A stretch of 40,549 bases of DNA from Clostridia bacterium (lineage in GTDB: Bacteria > Bacillota > Clostridia > Oscillospirales > Acutalibacteraceae), in the NCBI GenBank assembly GCA_900768075.1, contig CAAGBN010000007.1, positions 1 to 40,549 of the forward strand, given 5' to 3'. The notes beneath the pieces are model-generated. The model saw nothing but the letters and a program-made list of their open reading frames with translations. It made no database searches and was not told where the DNA came from. Both the position numbers and the translations under genes were made by a program. Positions 1 through 7,858 of the stretch are shown here, piece by piece; the first letter of the stretch is position 1; every line of letters begins with the position of its first letter.

Positions 1-1
1 C

Positions 2-289
2 TTCGGTGGCAACACTCAGGCAGACAGAGATTTCGAGAGAAGTCAGGGCTATTCAAGATATACAGGTACAGGATATCTTTCAAAAATCAAAGAGCAGACA
101 CAGCCTAAAAAGCAGGAAGCACCCACAGTTACATACAGCACAGGCGATACTGTTGTACACAAGGTCTTCGGTCAGGGTGTAATTCTCTCAAGCAAGCCTA
201 TGGGTAATGACTCAATGCTTGAAATTGCTTTTGAAAAGGCAGGTACCAAAAAGCTTATGGCAAATTATGCTAAGCTCGAGAAAAAATAA
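2..289 (+). CDS. pcrA: PcrA/UvrD-type DNA helicase, C-terminal fragment
   Basis: This is the last 95 residues of a gene that begins outside the window; the reading frame is open from base 2 to a TAA at 287-289. The visible part is a charged, flexible linker followed by a small domain reading Y-S-T-G-D-T-V-V-H-K-V-F-G-Q-G-V, which matches the Tudor-like C-terminal domain of superfamily 1 helicases PcrA/UvrD. In PcrA this tail contacts RNA polymerase; the helicase motifs themselves are not visible. The enzyme unwinds DNA in repair and in clearing replication-transcription conflicts. The next gene begins 21 bases downstream, so cotranscription is possible. Choosing PcrA over UvrD or Rep rests on the Gram-positive context. 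Confidence 0.8.
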   Translation, partial: FGGNTQADRDFERSQGYSRYTGTGYLSKIKEQTQPKKQEAPTVTYSTGDTVVHKVFGQGVILSSKPMGNDSMLEIAFEKAGTKKLMANYAKLEKK

Positions 290-310
290 ATTTAAAAGGG
301 GAGTGCGGTT

Positions 311-1912
311 ATGAAAACAGCTCTCAGAAAAACTTTTGCGGTTCTCCTTGCAGCTTCAATGATATTTTCCCTTTCAGTTGTTGCTTTTGCAAAAGAAAAG
401 GTCACACCGGTAATTATCGTCAGCGGTATGAATTCATTTCCTCTGACCTCAGCTGAAACAGGTGAGCAGGTCTGGCCAATACAGGGCGACAGCATAGTTC
501 AGGTTGTCAAGGATAATATTAAACCTGCCGTGAGATTTCTCATCACAGGAGATTGGCAATATCTCGGCGACGAGGTAATCGATGACGTATATGAGGCTCT
601 TTTTGAAAAGGTAGCCTGCAACGAAAAGGGTGAATCGGTACACGAAATCGACATCAGAGTCTTTGATTCGAGCCTTGATAATTATCCCGATGACTTTGCA
701 GGCAGTGAGCAGACAGTCAGTGAACAAGGCATAGCCAAAAGTGTTATGAGAGAAATAGGAGCAGAGAATGTCTACTACTTCAATTATGACTGGCGACTCA
801 GTCCAATGAAGCACGCTGACGGACTTAATAGCCTTGTTGAAAAAGTCAAGGCAGAAAAGGGCGTATCAAAGGTTACTCTTATTCCTTGTAGTATGGGTGG
901 CACGGTAACAAACGCATATCTTTATAAATACGGCAACAGCAGTATAAAAAAGATTATCTATACAGTGGCTGCTTTTCAAGGACTTTCAAGTGTGGGTGAG
1001 ATGTTCAACCGCAATATCGACGTTGATGTTGACACTATAATGAACTACATTTTCTCAATTCAGAAAGACAACCTTAAGATGCAGGTTCTTATGGCACTTG
1101 TAAACACACTTGTTGATTCTACACCTTGCATTACAAAGCTTGCAGATAAATTTATAGACGATTCTCTTATTGAGCTCAATGACAGAGTTTACGATGAGCT
1201 TATGCTCCAATCTATGGGTAAATTCGCAGGCTGGTGGGCTATGGTTCCCGATGAATATTACGATAGTGCAAAGGAAGTATTCTTTGGCGGTAAGATACCT
1301 GCTGATTTCGAAAAGCTTATAGACAGCTATTACTATAACGTACACAGAAATGCTAAGAGCATAATGAAGAATGCTGCTGAAAACGGCACTGAGATTTATA
1401 TTTTGTCATCCTACGGATATGTGGGTGCTCCCTACACAAATCAGGCTATGACACAGACCGACGGTCTTATCGAAACCCACTATCAGAGTGGCAGAGCATT
1501 GACAGCTCCCTACGGTGAAACCTTCGGTAAGGACTATAAGGCTGCAGGAACTGAGTGCAGTGATGCAACACACAATCACGTTTCAACTGACGGTATAGTA
1601 GATGCTTCAACCTGCTTCTTACCTGAAAATACCTGGTTTATAAAATATAACAGACACGTAGGTATACCTATGGATACAGACTGCGAAAAGCTTATGCTTT
1701 ATCTTGTGACGAGTAATAGCTATGTTACAGTTCACAGTGACGAAAGATTCCCGCAGTTTACACAGCTTAATAAAATCACAGGTGAACTTACAAGCCTTAC
1801 AGGTGATAAAATCACAACAGATATAAAAGATTATGACAGTAACTTTATTGTCAGAGCTATAATTATTGCTGACACGGTGTTAAAAAGCATCAGAGCAAGA
1901 TTATCGTTTTAA
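311..1912 (+). CDS. Secreted LCAT-like alpha/beta hydrolase (lipase/acyltransferase family)
   Basis: The 533-residue protein starts with a clear signal peptide (MKTALRKTF, a hydrophobic stretch, then a probable cut after AFA at residue 27), so it is exported. The core resembles the lecithin:cholesterol acyltransferase/lipase family: a V-I-I-V-S-G-M oxyanion-type loop near residue 34, Y-D-W-R-L-S-P at 159-165 and the nucleophile elbow P-C-S-M-G-G at 192-197 with Ser194 as likely nucleophile. The elbow departs from the usual G-x-S-x-G by having Pro at the first position. A catalytic His probably lies in the H-N-H-V-S-T-D-G or N-R-H-V-G region near the C-terminus. The ribosome binding site AAAGGGGA lies 9 bases before the ATG. 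A lipid ester or acyl substrate is inferred from the family; the actual substrate is unknown. Confidence 0.7.
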   Translation: MKTALRKTFAVLLAASMIFSLSVVAFAKEKVTPVIIVSGMNSFPLTSAETGEQVWPIQGDSIVQVVKDNIKPAVRFLITGDWQYLGDEVIDDVYEALFEKVACNEKGESVHEIDIRVFDSSLDNYPDDFAGSEQTVSEQGIAKSVMREIGAENVYYFNYDWRLSPMKHADGLNSLVEKVKAEKGVSKVTLIPCSMGGTVTNAYLYKYGNSSIKKIIYTVAAFQGLSSVGEMFNRNIDVDVDTIMNYIFSIQKDNLKMQVLMALVNTLVDSTPCITKLADKFIDDSLIELNDRVYDELMLQSMGKFAGWWAMVPDEYYDSAKEVFFGGKIPADFEKLIDSYYYNVHRNAKSIMKNAAENGTEIYILSSYGYVGAPYTNQAMTQTDGLIETHYQSGRALTAPYGETFGKDYKAAGTECSDATHNHVSTDGIVDASTCFLPENTWFIKYNRHVGIPMDTDCEKLMLYLVTSNSYVTVHSDERFPQFTQLNKITGELTSLTGDKITTDIKDYDSNFIVRAIIIADTVLKSIRARLSF

Positions 1913-1927
1913 CAGGAGGGGTTAATT

Positions 1928-3283
1928 ATGAAATTGTACAATGTAAAAGACTACGGTGCTATTGCTGACGGTGTAACCGATTGCGGTGAAGCTATACAGA
2001 AAGCCATTGACGATTGCGCAGCTAATGGCGGTGGCAGAGTTATTCTCGAAAGCGGTAACTACTACAGCCACTCAATCGCTCTTAAGGAGAATGTAGACCT
2101 TCATCTTCAGAAGGGTGTTCTTCTCACAGCAAGCAGTGATATTGATTCATATATCAGACCTTGCGAAACTATCAATGACCCCAAGACGGCTCTTGTAGGT
2201 AACCCTGTAACAGGCAAGCCTTCATTTGCTTTCATCTACGGCTACGGTGCTCACGGAGCGACTATCAGCGGTGAGGGTGTCATCAGCGGTAACTGCTATG
2301 CTTTCGTTGAGAGAAAGAGTCAATACTATGTAACAGGTAACTTCTATCCCAGACCAACTGTTATCTACATCGAAAACTCAAACCACATCACAGTCAAGGA
2401 TGTCACTATCAAGGACGCACCCTTCTGGACACTTCATCCCGCAGGCTGTGACGATGTACTTATTTCAAATATCCGCATCCTCAATCCTATTGATGTTGCC
2501 AACAGCGACGGTATTGACCCTGACCATTGCAGTAATGTAAGAATTCAGGGCTGTCACGTGGTATGTGCTGACGACTGTATCTGCCTTAAGGCTTCAAAGG
2601 GTAACAGCGAATACGGCCCCTGTGAAAACATTATCATCAGCGGTTGTACACTTACATCAACTTCGGCGGCACTTAAAATCGGTACTGAGGGCGTAGGCGA
2701 TTTCAGAAATGTTATTGTCAGCGACTGTATCGTTTCAAAGTCAAACAGAGGTATTTCAATTCAGATCCGTGACGGCGGTAATGTTGAAAATGTATCTTTT
2801 AACAACATTTATATTGAGACAAGACGCTTTTGTCCTGATTGGTGGGGCAGTGCAGAGCCAATTGCAATCACAGCCTTCAGACGCGATGAAAACACAGTAT
2901 GCGGTAGCATAAAAAATATTCGCTTCAATAACATTATCTGCAAGGGTGAAAACGGTGTTCTCGTTCACGGTACCAAGGATAATCCCATCAAGGATGTAAC
3001 CTTTGAAAATGTAAAGGTAACTCTTGATAAAACCTCAAAGTGGGACTGTGGTATATATGATCTTCGTCCTGCCATTGATTACGGCATCACAGACAGCAAG
3101 AATTCCTGCTTCTGTATCAAGAATGCTGAGAATGTAACCATCGAAAAAACTACGGCAGGGTACGGAAATATCTGTAAGGATTATGCCTGGGGTCTCTTTG
3201 CTGAGAATGTAACAAACCTGAATATGGTGAAGTTTGATTGCAAAAGTGCAAGTGACGAATACGAAAGTATAAAAATTATTTGA
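1928..3283 (+). CDS. GH28-like polygalacturonase-family glycoside hydrolase (no signal peptide)
   Basis: The 451-residue right-handed beta-helix protein begins Y-N-V-K-D-Y-G-A-x-A-D-G, the classic N-terminus of glycoside hydrolase family 28. Catalytic-type motifs are N-S-D-G-I-D (192-197) and D-D-C (215-217), which supply the three acids of the family. The usual G-H-G histidine motif is not found; the equivalent stretch reads S-A-A-L-K-I-G-T-E-G. The R-I-K motif may be represented by the I-R-D stretch after Arg274. There is no signal peptide, so it probably acts inside the cell on imported pectin oligomers (inference). It starts 15 bases after the hydrolase behind the strong site AGGAGGGG, suggesting an operon. 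Because of the missing His it may have a non-polygalacturonase specificity. Confidence 0.8.
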   Translation: MKLYNVKDYGAIADGVTDCGEAIQKAIDDCAANGGGRVILESGNYYSHSIALKENVDLHLQKGVLLTASSDIDSYIRPCETINDPKTALVGNPVTGKPSFAFIYGYGAHGATISGEGVISGNCYAFVERKSQYYVTGNFYPRPTVIYIENSNHITVKDVTIKDAPFWTLHPAGCDDVLISNIRILNPIDVANSDGIDPDHCSNVRIQGCHVVCADDCICLKASKGNSEYGPCENIIISGCTLTSTSAALKIGTEGVGDFRNVIVSDCIVSKSNRGISIQIRDGGNVENVSFNNIYIETRRFCPDWWGSAEPIAITAFRRDENTVCGSIKNIRFNNIICKGENGVLVHGTKDNPIKDVTFENVKVTLDKTSKWDCGIYDLRPAIDYGITDSKNSCFCIKNAENVTIEKTTAGYGNICKDYAWGLFAENVTNLNMVKFDCKSASDEYESIKII

Positions 3284-3301
3284 GAAATACTCTGAAAAGG
3301 C

Positions 3302-3330
3302 TTTACACAGACAAAGATATTTAGTAAAAT
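3302..3330 (+). promoter_or_regulatory. Predicted sigma-A promoter for pyrH cluster
   Basis: TTTACA at 3302-3307 and TAAAAT at 3325-3330 are separated by 17 bases, a near-consensus housekeeping promoter. It lies 40 bases before the pyrH start and after the pectinase gene, and could drive pyrH and the genes behind it. Confidence 0.6.
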
Positions 3331-3369
3331 ATAAGTACATATAGTTTACAGAATCCGGAGGTCAAATTT

Positions 3370-4074
3370 ATGGCAAGTAAATATAAAAGAATCCTTCTGA
3401 AAATCAGCGGTGAAGTGCTCGCCGGTGAAGAGGGTAAAGGCATCAACTTTGACGTTGCAAATGAAATCTGCTCAGTAATCAAAGAGTGCGTCGATATGGG
3501 TACTCAGGTAGGTCTCGTTGTCGGCGGCGGTAACTTCTGGAGAGGCAGAAGCTCAGGCAAAATGGACAGAAGCAGAGCTGACCAGATGGGTATGCTTGCA
3601 ACTTGTATCAATGCTCTCGCTCTTTGCGACACACTCGAACAGCTTGGTGTTAAGTCAAGAGTGCTTTCAGCATTCTCAATGCCTCAGGTTGCAGACACCT
3701 TCTCAAAGAGAGCAGCAGTTGAAAGCCTCGACAAGGGTGAAGTAGTAATCTTCGGCTGCGGAACAGGCTTACCGTTCTTCTCAACTGATACAACAGCAGC
3801 ACTCAGAGCAGCTGAAATCGAAGCTGAGATTATCTTTAAGGCAACTAATGTTGACGGTGTATACGATAAAGACCCCAACAAGTTCAGCGATGCAGTTAAA
3901 TATGATGAGCTCACACATGCTGAGGTTCTTGCAAAAGACCTTAAGGTTATGGACTCAACAGCAGCTTCACTCTGCAGAGACAACGGCATTGAGATTCTTG
4001 TATTCAATCTCAATGATCCCAAGAACATTGTAAGAGCTCTTCAGGGCGAAACAATCGGCACAACAGTAAAATAA
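3370..4074 (+). CDS. pyrH: Uridylate (UMP) kinase
   Basis: The 234-residue protein matches bacterial UMP kinase, which phosphorylates UMP to UDP with ATP in pyrimidine nucleotide synthesis and belongs to the amino acid kinase fold rather than the NMP kinase fold. Diagnostic segments are K-R-I-L-L-K-I-S-G-E near the N-terminus, V-G-G-G-N-F-W-R-G, and T-N-V-D-G-V-Y-D-K-D-P in the nucleotide-binding region. Length is typical (about 235-245). The ATG follows CCGGAGG by 8 bases. The usual neighbour frr follows, but an inverted-repeat element has opened a 271-base gap between them. Confidence 0.97.
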   Translation: MASKYKRILLKISGEVLAGEEGKGINFDVANEICSVIKECVDMGTQVGLVVGGGNFWRGRSSGKMDRSRADQMGMLATCINALALCDTLEQLGVKSRVLSAFSMPQVADTFSKRAAVESLDKGEVVIFGCGTGLPFFSTDTTAALRAAEIEAEIIFKATNVDGVYDKDPNKFSDAVKYDELTHAEVLAKDLKVMDSTAASLCRDNGIEILVFNLNDPKNIVRALQGETIGTTVK

Positions 4075-4102
4075 GCTTTGTACCAAAGGAAAACCTCAGA
4101 GT

Positions 4103-4269
4103 AATTATGAATTATGAATGAGGAATTATGAATGATGTATAGATAAAATTATTCTATAATCAACGGAGTTTGCTCTTATATGGAACTTGCTCTGCGGGTG
4201 AAGACCATCAGTTTAGTACTCGGCATTTCGCTACCACCATTCATAATTCATAACTCATAATTCATAATT
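4103..4269. repeat. MITE-like inverted-repeat element between pyrH and frr
   Basis: Left arm 4103-4134 and right arm 4238-4269 are imperfect inverted copies (about 32 bases each) built from tandem AATTATGAATTATGA units; a central stretch of about 100 bases carries no plausible gene. The element fills most of the 271-base pyrH-frr spacer. Fragments of the same arm motif recur at 14715-14732 and 15611-15632, so it belongs to a dispersed family. No target-site duplication was resolved by eye. Confidence 0.7.
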
Positions 4270-4345
4270 TAAGTAGGCTATCTTTCGGCATATCGCTTTA
4301 ATTATAAAAACTATTACTAAACTTACATAAGAGAGGAAATTAATT

Positions 4346-4900
4346 ATGAAGACAGTATTTGAAACCGCAAAAACCAAGATGGGCAAAACAGTTAACGCTC
4401 TTGTAGCTGAATACGGTGCAATCCGCGCAGGCAGAGCTAACCCTCAGATTCTTGACAAGCTCGCAGTAGACTACTACGGCACACCCACACCTATCAATCA
4501 GTTGGGTTCAATCTCAGTTGCAGAAGCAAGAGTTCTTGTTGTTCAGCCCTGGGATAAGTCAGTGCTCAAGGCAATCGAAAAAGCAATTCAGACTTCAGAT
4601 ATCGGCATCAATCCCCAGAATGACGGCTCCGTTATCAGACTTACATTCCCTCCTCTCACTGAGGACAGACGTAAGGAGCTCGCTAAGGAAATCCAGAAGA
4701 TCGGTGAAAACTCAAAGGTTGCAGTTCGTTCAATCCGCCGTGACTGTGTTGACAAGCTCAAGGCTATGAAGAAAGCTTCAGAAATCACAGAGGATGACCT
4801 TAAGGACGGCGAAAAGGAAATCCAGAAAATCACAGACAACTTCATCAAGGAAGTTGATGACCTTGCAGCAGCAAAAGCAAAGGAAATTATGGAAATCTAA
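4346..4900 (+). CDS. frr: Ribosome recycling factor
   Basis: The 184-residue protein matches ribosome recycling factor, which with EF-G splits post-termination ribosomes. It has the family's usual length. Diagnostic segments are I-R-A-G-R-A-N-P near residue 26-33, the hinge and domain II segment with Y-Y-G-T-P-T-P-I-N-Q-L, I-G-I-N-P-Q-N-D-G near the middle, and R-L-T-F-P-P-L-T-E-D-R-R. The start ATG follows GAGAGGAAA at good spacing. It lies in the conserved pyrH-frr-uppS order. A hairpin just after its stop codon may partly terminate transcription. Confidence 0.97.
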   Translation: MKTVFETAKTKMGKTVNALVAEYGAIRAGRANPQILDKLAVDYYGTPTPINQLGSISVAEARVLVVQPWDKSVLKAIEKAIQTSDIGINPQNDGSVIRLTFPPLTEDRRKELAKEIQKIGENSKVAVRSIRRDCVDKLKAMKKASEITEDDLKDGEKEIQKITDNFIKEVDDLAAAKAKEIMEI

Positions 4901-4912
4901 CTATAACGAAAA

Positions 4913-4950
4913 ACAGTGGTTGTCAGACGGCAACCACTGTATAATCATTT
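4913..4950 (+). terminator. Possible intrinsic terminator or attenuator after frr
   Basis: A perfect 10-bp stem (4913-4922 with 4931-4940, 8-base loop) is followed after a few bases by a short T-rich stretch around 4944-4952. As the T run is imperfect and uppS follows at once, partial termination is more likely than a full stop. Confidence 0.5.
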
Positions 4951-4989
4951 TTTAGGGAGACTTGTTTCCCTTCTTAGGAGACTATAAAT

Positions 4990-5712
4990 ATGTCAAATGA
5001 AGAAAAAAATCTGCCTGAGCATATTGCCATTATCATGGACGGAAACGGCCGTTGGGCAAAGCAAAGAGGTATGAAACGTACTGAGGGACATAAAAAGGGC
5101 GCAGAGGTTTTTCGTAACATCTGTCAGTATTGCAGTGACATCGGAATCAGATATGTGACTTTCTATGCTTTCTCAACCGAAAACTGGAAGCGCAGTAAAA
5201 TGGAAGTTACTGCAATTATGAACCTTCTTCGCAAATATCTTGACGAAATGCAGCAGAGAGCCAAAGAAAACGATGAGGCGGGCTACTGCATAAGATTCAT
5301 CGGTTCAAGAGAGGGTATGCCCAAGGATATCGTTAAAATGATGGATATAGTGGAAAAGCGCACAAGCGATAAGAATACCACATATATCAACGTTGCTGTC
5401 AACTATGGTGGCAGAGCTGAGATTGCAAATGCTGTCAGAAACATCGCAAAAGGTGTTAAAGAGGGCAGTATCCGCATAGAAGATATTGATGAAGATATGA
5501 TTTCGGCAGGACTTTACACTGCAGGTCAGCCAGACCCTGATTTAATTATCAGACCCAGCGGTGAATACCGACTTTCAAACTATCTTCTCTGGCAGTCAGC
5601 TTATTCTGAAATTTACATTGACGATGTCCTCTGGCCTGATTATACACCTGCTGACCTGGACAGAGCTATAGAAGAATACAGCAGAAGAAACCGTCGTTTC
5701 GGCGGAGTATAA
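4990..5712 (+). CDS. uppS: Undecaprenyl/isoprenyl diphosphate synthase
   Basis: The 240-residue cis-prenyltransferase condenses isopentenyl diphosphate units onto farnesyl diphosphate to make the undecaprenyl carrier for wall synthesis. The N-terminal H-I-A-I-I-M-D-G-N-G-R-W-A-K motif carries the catalytic Asp17; Y-V-T-F-Y-A-F-S-T-E-N-W follows, and the C-terminal substrate motif is D-P-D-L-I-I-R-P-S-G-E-Y-R-L-S-N-Y-L-L-W-Q. Length is typical. The start follows TTAGGAGA. It sits next to dxr and ispG, which supply its isoprenoid precursors. Confidence 0.97.
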   Translation: MSNEEKNLPEHIAIIMDGNGRWAKQRGMKRTEGHKKGAEVFRNICQYCSDIGIRYVTFYAFSTENWKRSKMEVTAIMNLLRKYLDEMQQRAKENDEAGYCIRFIGSREGMPKDIVKMMDIVEKRTSDKNTTYINVAVNYGGRAEIANAVRNIAKGVKEGSIRIEDIDEDMISAGLYTAGQPDPDLIIRPSGEYRLSNYLLWQSAYSEIYIDDVLWPDYTPADLDRAIEEYSRRNRRFGGV

Positions 5713-5761
5713 ATCTGAAAGGAACGCTCTTTTAAAGAGCGATAAAATAAAGGTGACTTAT

Positions 5762-6673
5762 ATGTCAAACACAACAACTAAGAAAAAATTATTCAAAGGC
5801 GAAAGAACAGCTTCGACAATTATTATTTGTATCTGTCTTGTTCTTTTTCTGCTTACAGTTATCTTCGATCAAACTGCCATAATCACAGCAGTATTAGCGG
5901 CATTAGCTGCTACAGCTACCTTTGAGGTTATCAGAGCAGTCGGCACAAAAAACAAGCTGGTATTTATACTCGGCTGTACTGTAAGTGCTTTCACAGTTTT
6001 AGCAGAGGGCTTTGCTATAGCTATGCCGCCTGCAACAGTGCTTATCTGCATTTATGCTCTTATACTTATGTGTCTTATGGTTGCTCGCAACAAGGATGTT
6101 CTGTTCATTCATTGCGCAACTGCATTCTTTGCATCTCTTGCTCTTCCTTTTGCATTTTTATGTTTTTTAAGACTGAACAATCTTTCAGATTGGTTTTCAG
6201 CCTATACACACCATGAGGGTGTATATTTTGTAGGTCTCGGCTTTTCCTGTTCATGGTTTACAGATAGCTTTGCTTATCTTGTCGGCAGAAAGTTCGGCAA
6301 GCACAAGATGGCACCTGTTATCAGCCCTAAGAAGTCAATCGAGGGTGCAGTGGGCGGTATAGTACTCACAGCAGTGATGAATATCATCATCCTTTTCCTT
6401 TTCACAATGGGCTGTGACCACCTTTACGATTACACTTTCTTAGGCGAGAGTGCAATGAAATATCTCTATATTATACCCATTTCTATGATAGGCTCATTTA
6501 TCAGTATGATGGGTGATCTTGCAGCAAGTGTTATCAAGAGAAACTTCGGTATCAAGGATTACAGCAAGCTTATGCCCGGTCACGGCGGTATTATGGACAG
6601 ATTCGACTCCTGCATTTTCGTACTGCCGACTATTTACTGTATCCTTAAGCTTTTAGCATTTTACACCGCATAA
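5762..6673 (+). CDS. cdsA: Phosphatidate cytidylyltransferase (CDP-diacylglycerol synthase)
   Basis: This integral membrane enzyme (303 residues from the chosen ATG) makes CDP-diacylglycerol from phosphatidate and CTP. Several hydrophobic segments are visible from residue 20 onward. The signature near the C-terminus is present: G-D-L-A-A-S-V-I-K-R-x-x-G-I-K-D-Y followed by P-G-H-G-G-I-M-D-R-F-D-S. A GTG at 5753 is in frame, but it overlaps the ribosome binding site AAAGGTG (5748-5754), so the ATG at 5762, 7 bases beyond, is the better start. It lies between uppS and dxr as in other Firmicutes. Confidence 0.95.
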   Translation: MSNTTTKKKLFKGERTASTIIICICLVLFLLTVIFDQTAIITAVLAALAATATFEVIRAVGTKNKLVFILGCTVSAFTVLAEGFAIAMPPATVLICIYALILMCLMVARNKDVLFIHCATAFFASLALPFAFLCFLRLNNLSDWFSAYTHHEGVYFVGLGFSCSWFTDSFAYLVGRKFGKHKMAPVISPKKSIEGAVGGIVLTAVMNIIILFLFTMGCDHLYDYTFLGESAMKYLYIIPISMIGSFISMMGDLAASVIKRNFGIKDYSKLMPGHGGIMDRFDSCIFVLPTIYCILKLLAFYTA

Positions 6674-6687
6674 AAGGGGAACTGATT

Positions 6688-7836
6688 ATGGCTAAGAAAA
6701 TAAGCATATTAGGCTCTACCGGCTCTATAGGTACACAGAGTCTTGATGTAGCTGAAAAGAGAGGCTATGAGGTTCAGGTGCTCACAGCAGGCAGTAATGC
6801 AAAACTACTCGAGGAGCAGATAAGAAAATGGAAGCCGAAGTATGTCGCTTTAGCGGACGAAGAAGCCGCGAAGCAGCTTAAAATTGCAGTAGCCGATACA
6901 GACACAAAGGTGCTTATAGGCAAAGATGGTGTAAACGAATGTGCCGCCTATGAAGACACAGACGTTGTTATAAATGCTATTGTCGGTATTGCAGGTCTTG
7001 TACCCACCCTTACAGCTATAGAAAAAGGCAAGGATATTGCCCTTGCCAATAAAGAAACCCTTGTTGCAGGCGGTCAGCTTGTTATGAATAAGGCAAAAGA
7101 AAAAGGTGTGAAGATACTCCCTGTTGACAGTGAGCACAGCGCAATTTTCCAATGTCTCGAGGGTATGAATAAAAAAGACGAGCTTAAGTCAATTATATTA
7201 ACAGCATCAGGCGGTCCTTTCTTCGGAAAGACAAGAGATGAGCTTAAAACAGTTACTCTTGCTCAGGCACTCAAGCATCCTAACTGGGAAATGGGTGCAA
7301 AGATAACCGTGGACAGTGCTACTATGATGAACAAGGGCCTTGAACTTATTGAAGCCGTATGGCTCTTTGATGTTGACCCGTCAGATATAGATATCGTTGT
7401 ACACAGAGAGAGTATCATTCACTCACTTATTGAGTATAAGGATAACTCTGTTATAGCTCAGCTTGGTGTGCCTGATATGAGAATTCCCATACAGTACGCT
7501 CTGACTTATCCCGAAAGATTTGAAAGCCCCGTAAAGAAGCTCAACCTCTGGGAATATAGCAATCTTACATTCTATAAGCCCGATTACGAGACCTTCAGAG
7601 CAATAAATATCTGCCGTGAGGCTATAACAAAGGGTGGTCTTTACCCCTGCGTAGCCAACGGCGCAAACGAAATGGCAAACTATCTTTTCCGTCAGGGTAA
7701 AATCGGATTCCTCGATATTGCCGACTTAGTGGAAAAAGCTACGGAAAAGACACAGTTAACCAAAAACTACACTATTACCGATGTCCTCGAAGCTGACAAA
7801 ATGGCAAGAGAGGCTGTCAAAGCTTTAATCAATTAA
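6688..7836 (+). CDS. dxr: 1-deoxy-D-xylulose 5-phosphate reductoisomerase
   Basis: This 382-residue enzyme converts DXP to 2-C-methyl-D-erythritol 4-phosphate with NADPH, the committed step of the MEP isoprenoid pathway. The NADPH motif L-G-S-T-G-S-I-G-T-Q lies at the N-terminus, followed by A-L-A-N-K-E-T-L-V, the metal-site segment D-S-E-H-S-A-I-F-Q-C-L, T-A-S-G-G-P-F and H-P-N-W-x-M-G-x-K-I-T-V-D-S-A-T-M-M-N-K-G. Length is normal. Only 14 bases separate it from cdsA and 22 from rseP, so it is in an operon. Confidence 0.97.
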   Translation: MAKKISILGSTGSIGTQSLDVAEKRGYEVQVLTAGSNAKLLEEQIRKWKPKYVALADEEAAKQLKIAVADTDTKVLIGKDGVNECAAYEDTDVVINAIVGIAGLVPTLTAIEKGKDIALANKETLVAGGQLVMNKAKEKGVKILPVDSEHSAIFQCLEGMNKKDELKSIILTASGGPFFGKTRDELKTVTLAQALKHPNWEMGAKITVDSATMMNKGLELIEAVWLFDVDPSDIDIVVHRESIIHSLIEYKDNSVIAQLGVPDMRIPIQYALTYPERFESPVKKLNLWEYSNLTFYKPDYETFRAINICREAITKGGLYPCVANGANEMANYLFRQGKIGFLDIADLVEKATEKTQLTKNYTITDVLEADKMAREAVKALIN

Positions 7837-7858
7837 CCCTAAGAAAGGTTTCTCAAAA

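Noticed and set aside
5753..5761. GTG start for cdsA
   Set aside because: It overlaps the AAAGGTG ribosome binding site of the ATG at 5762.
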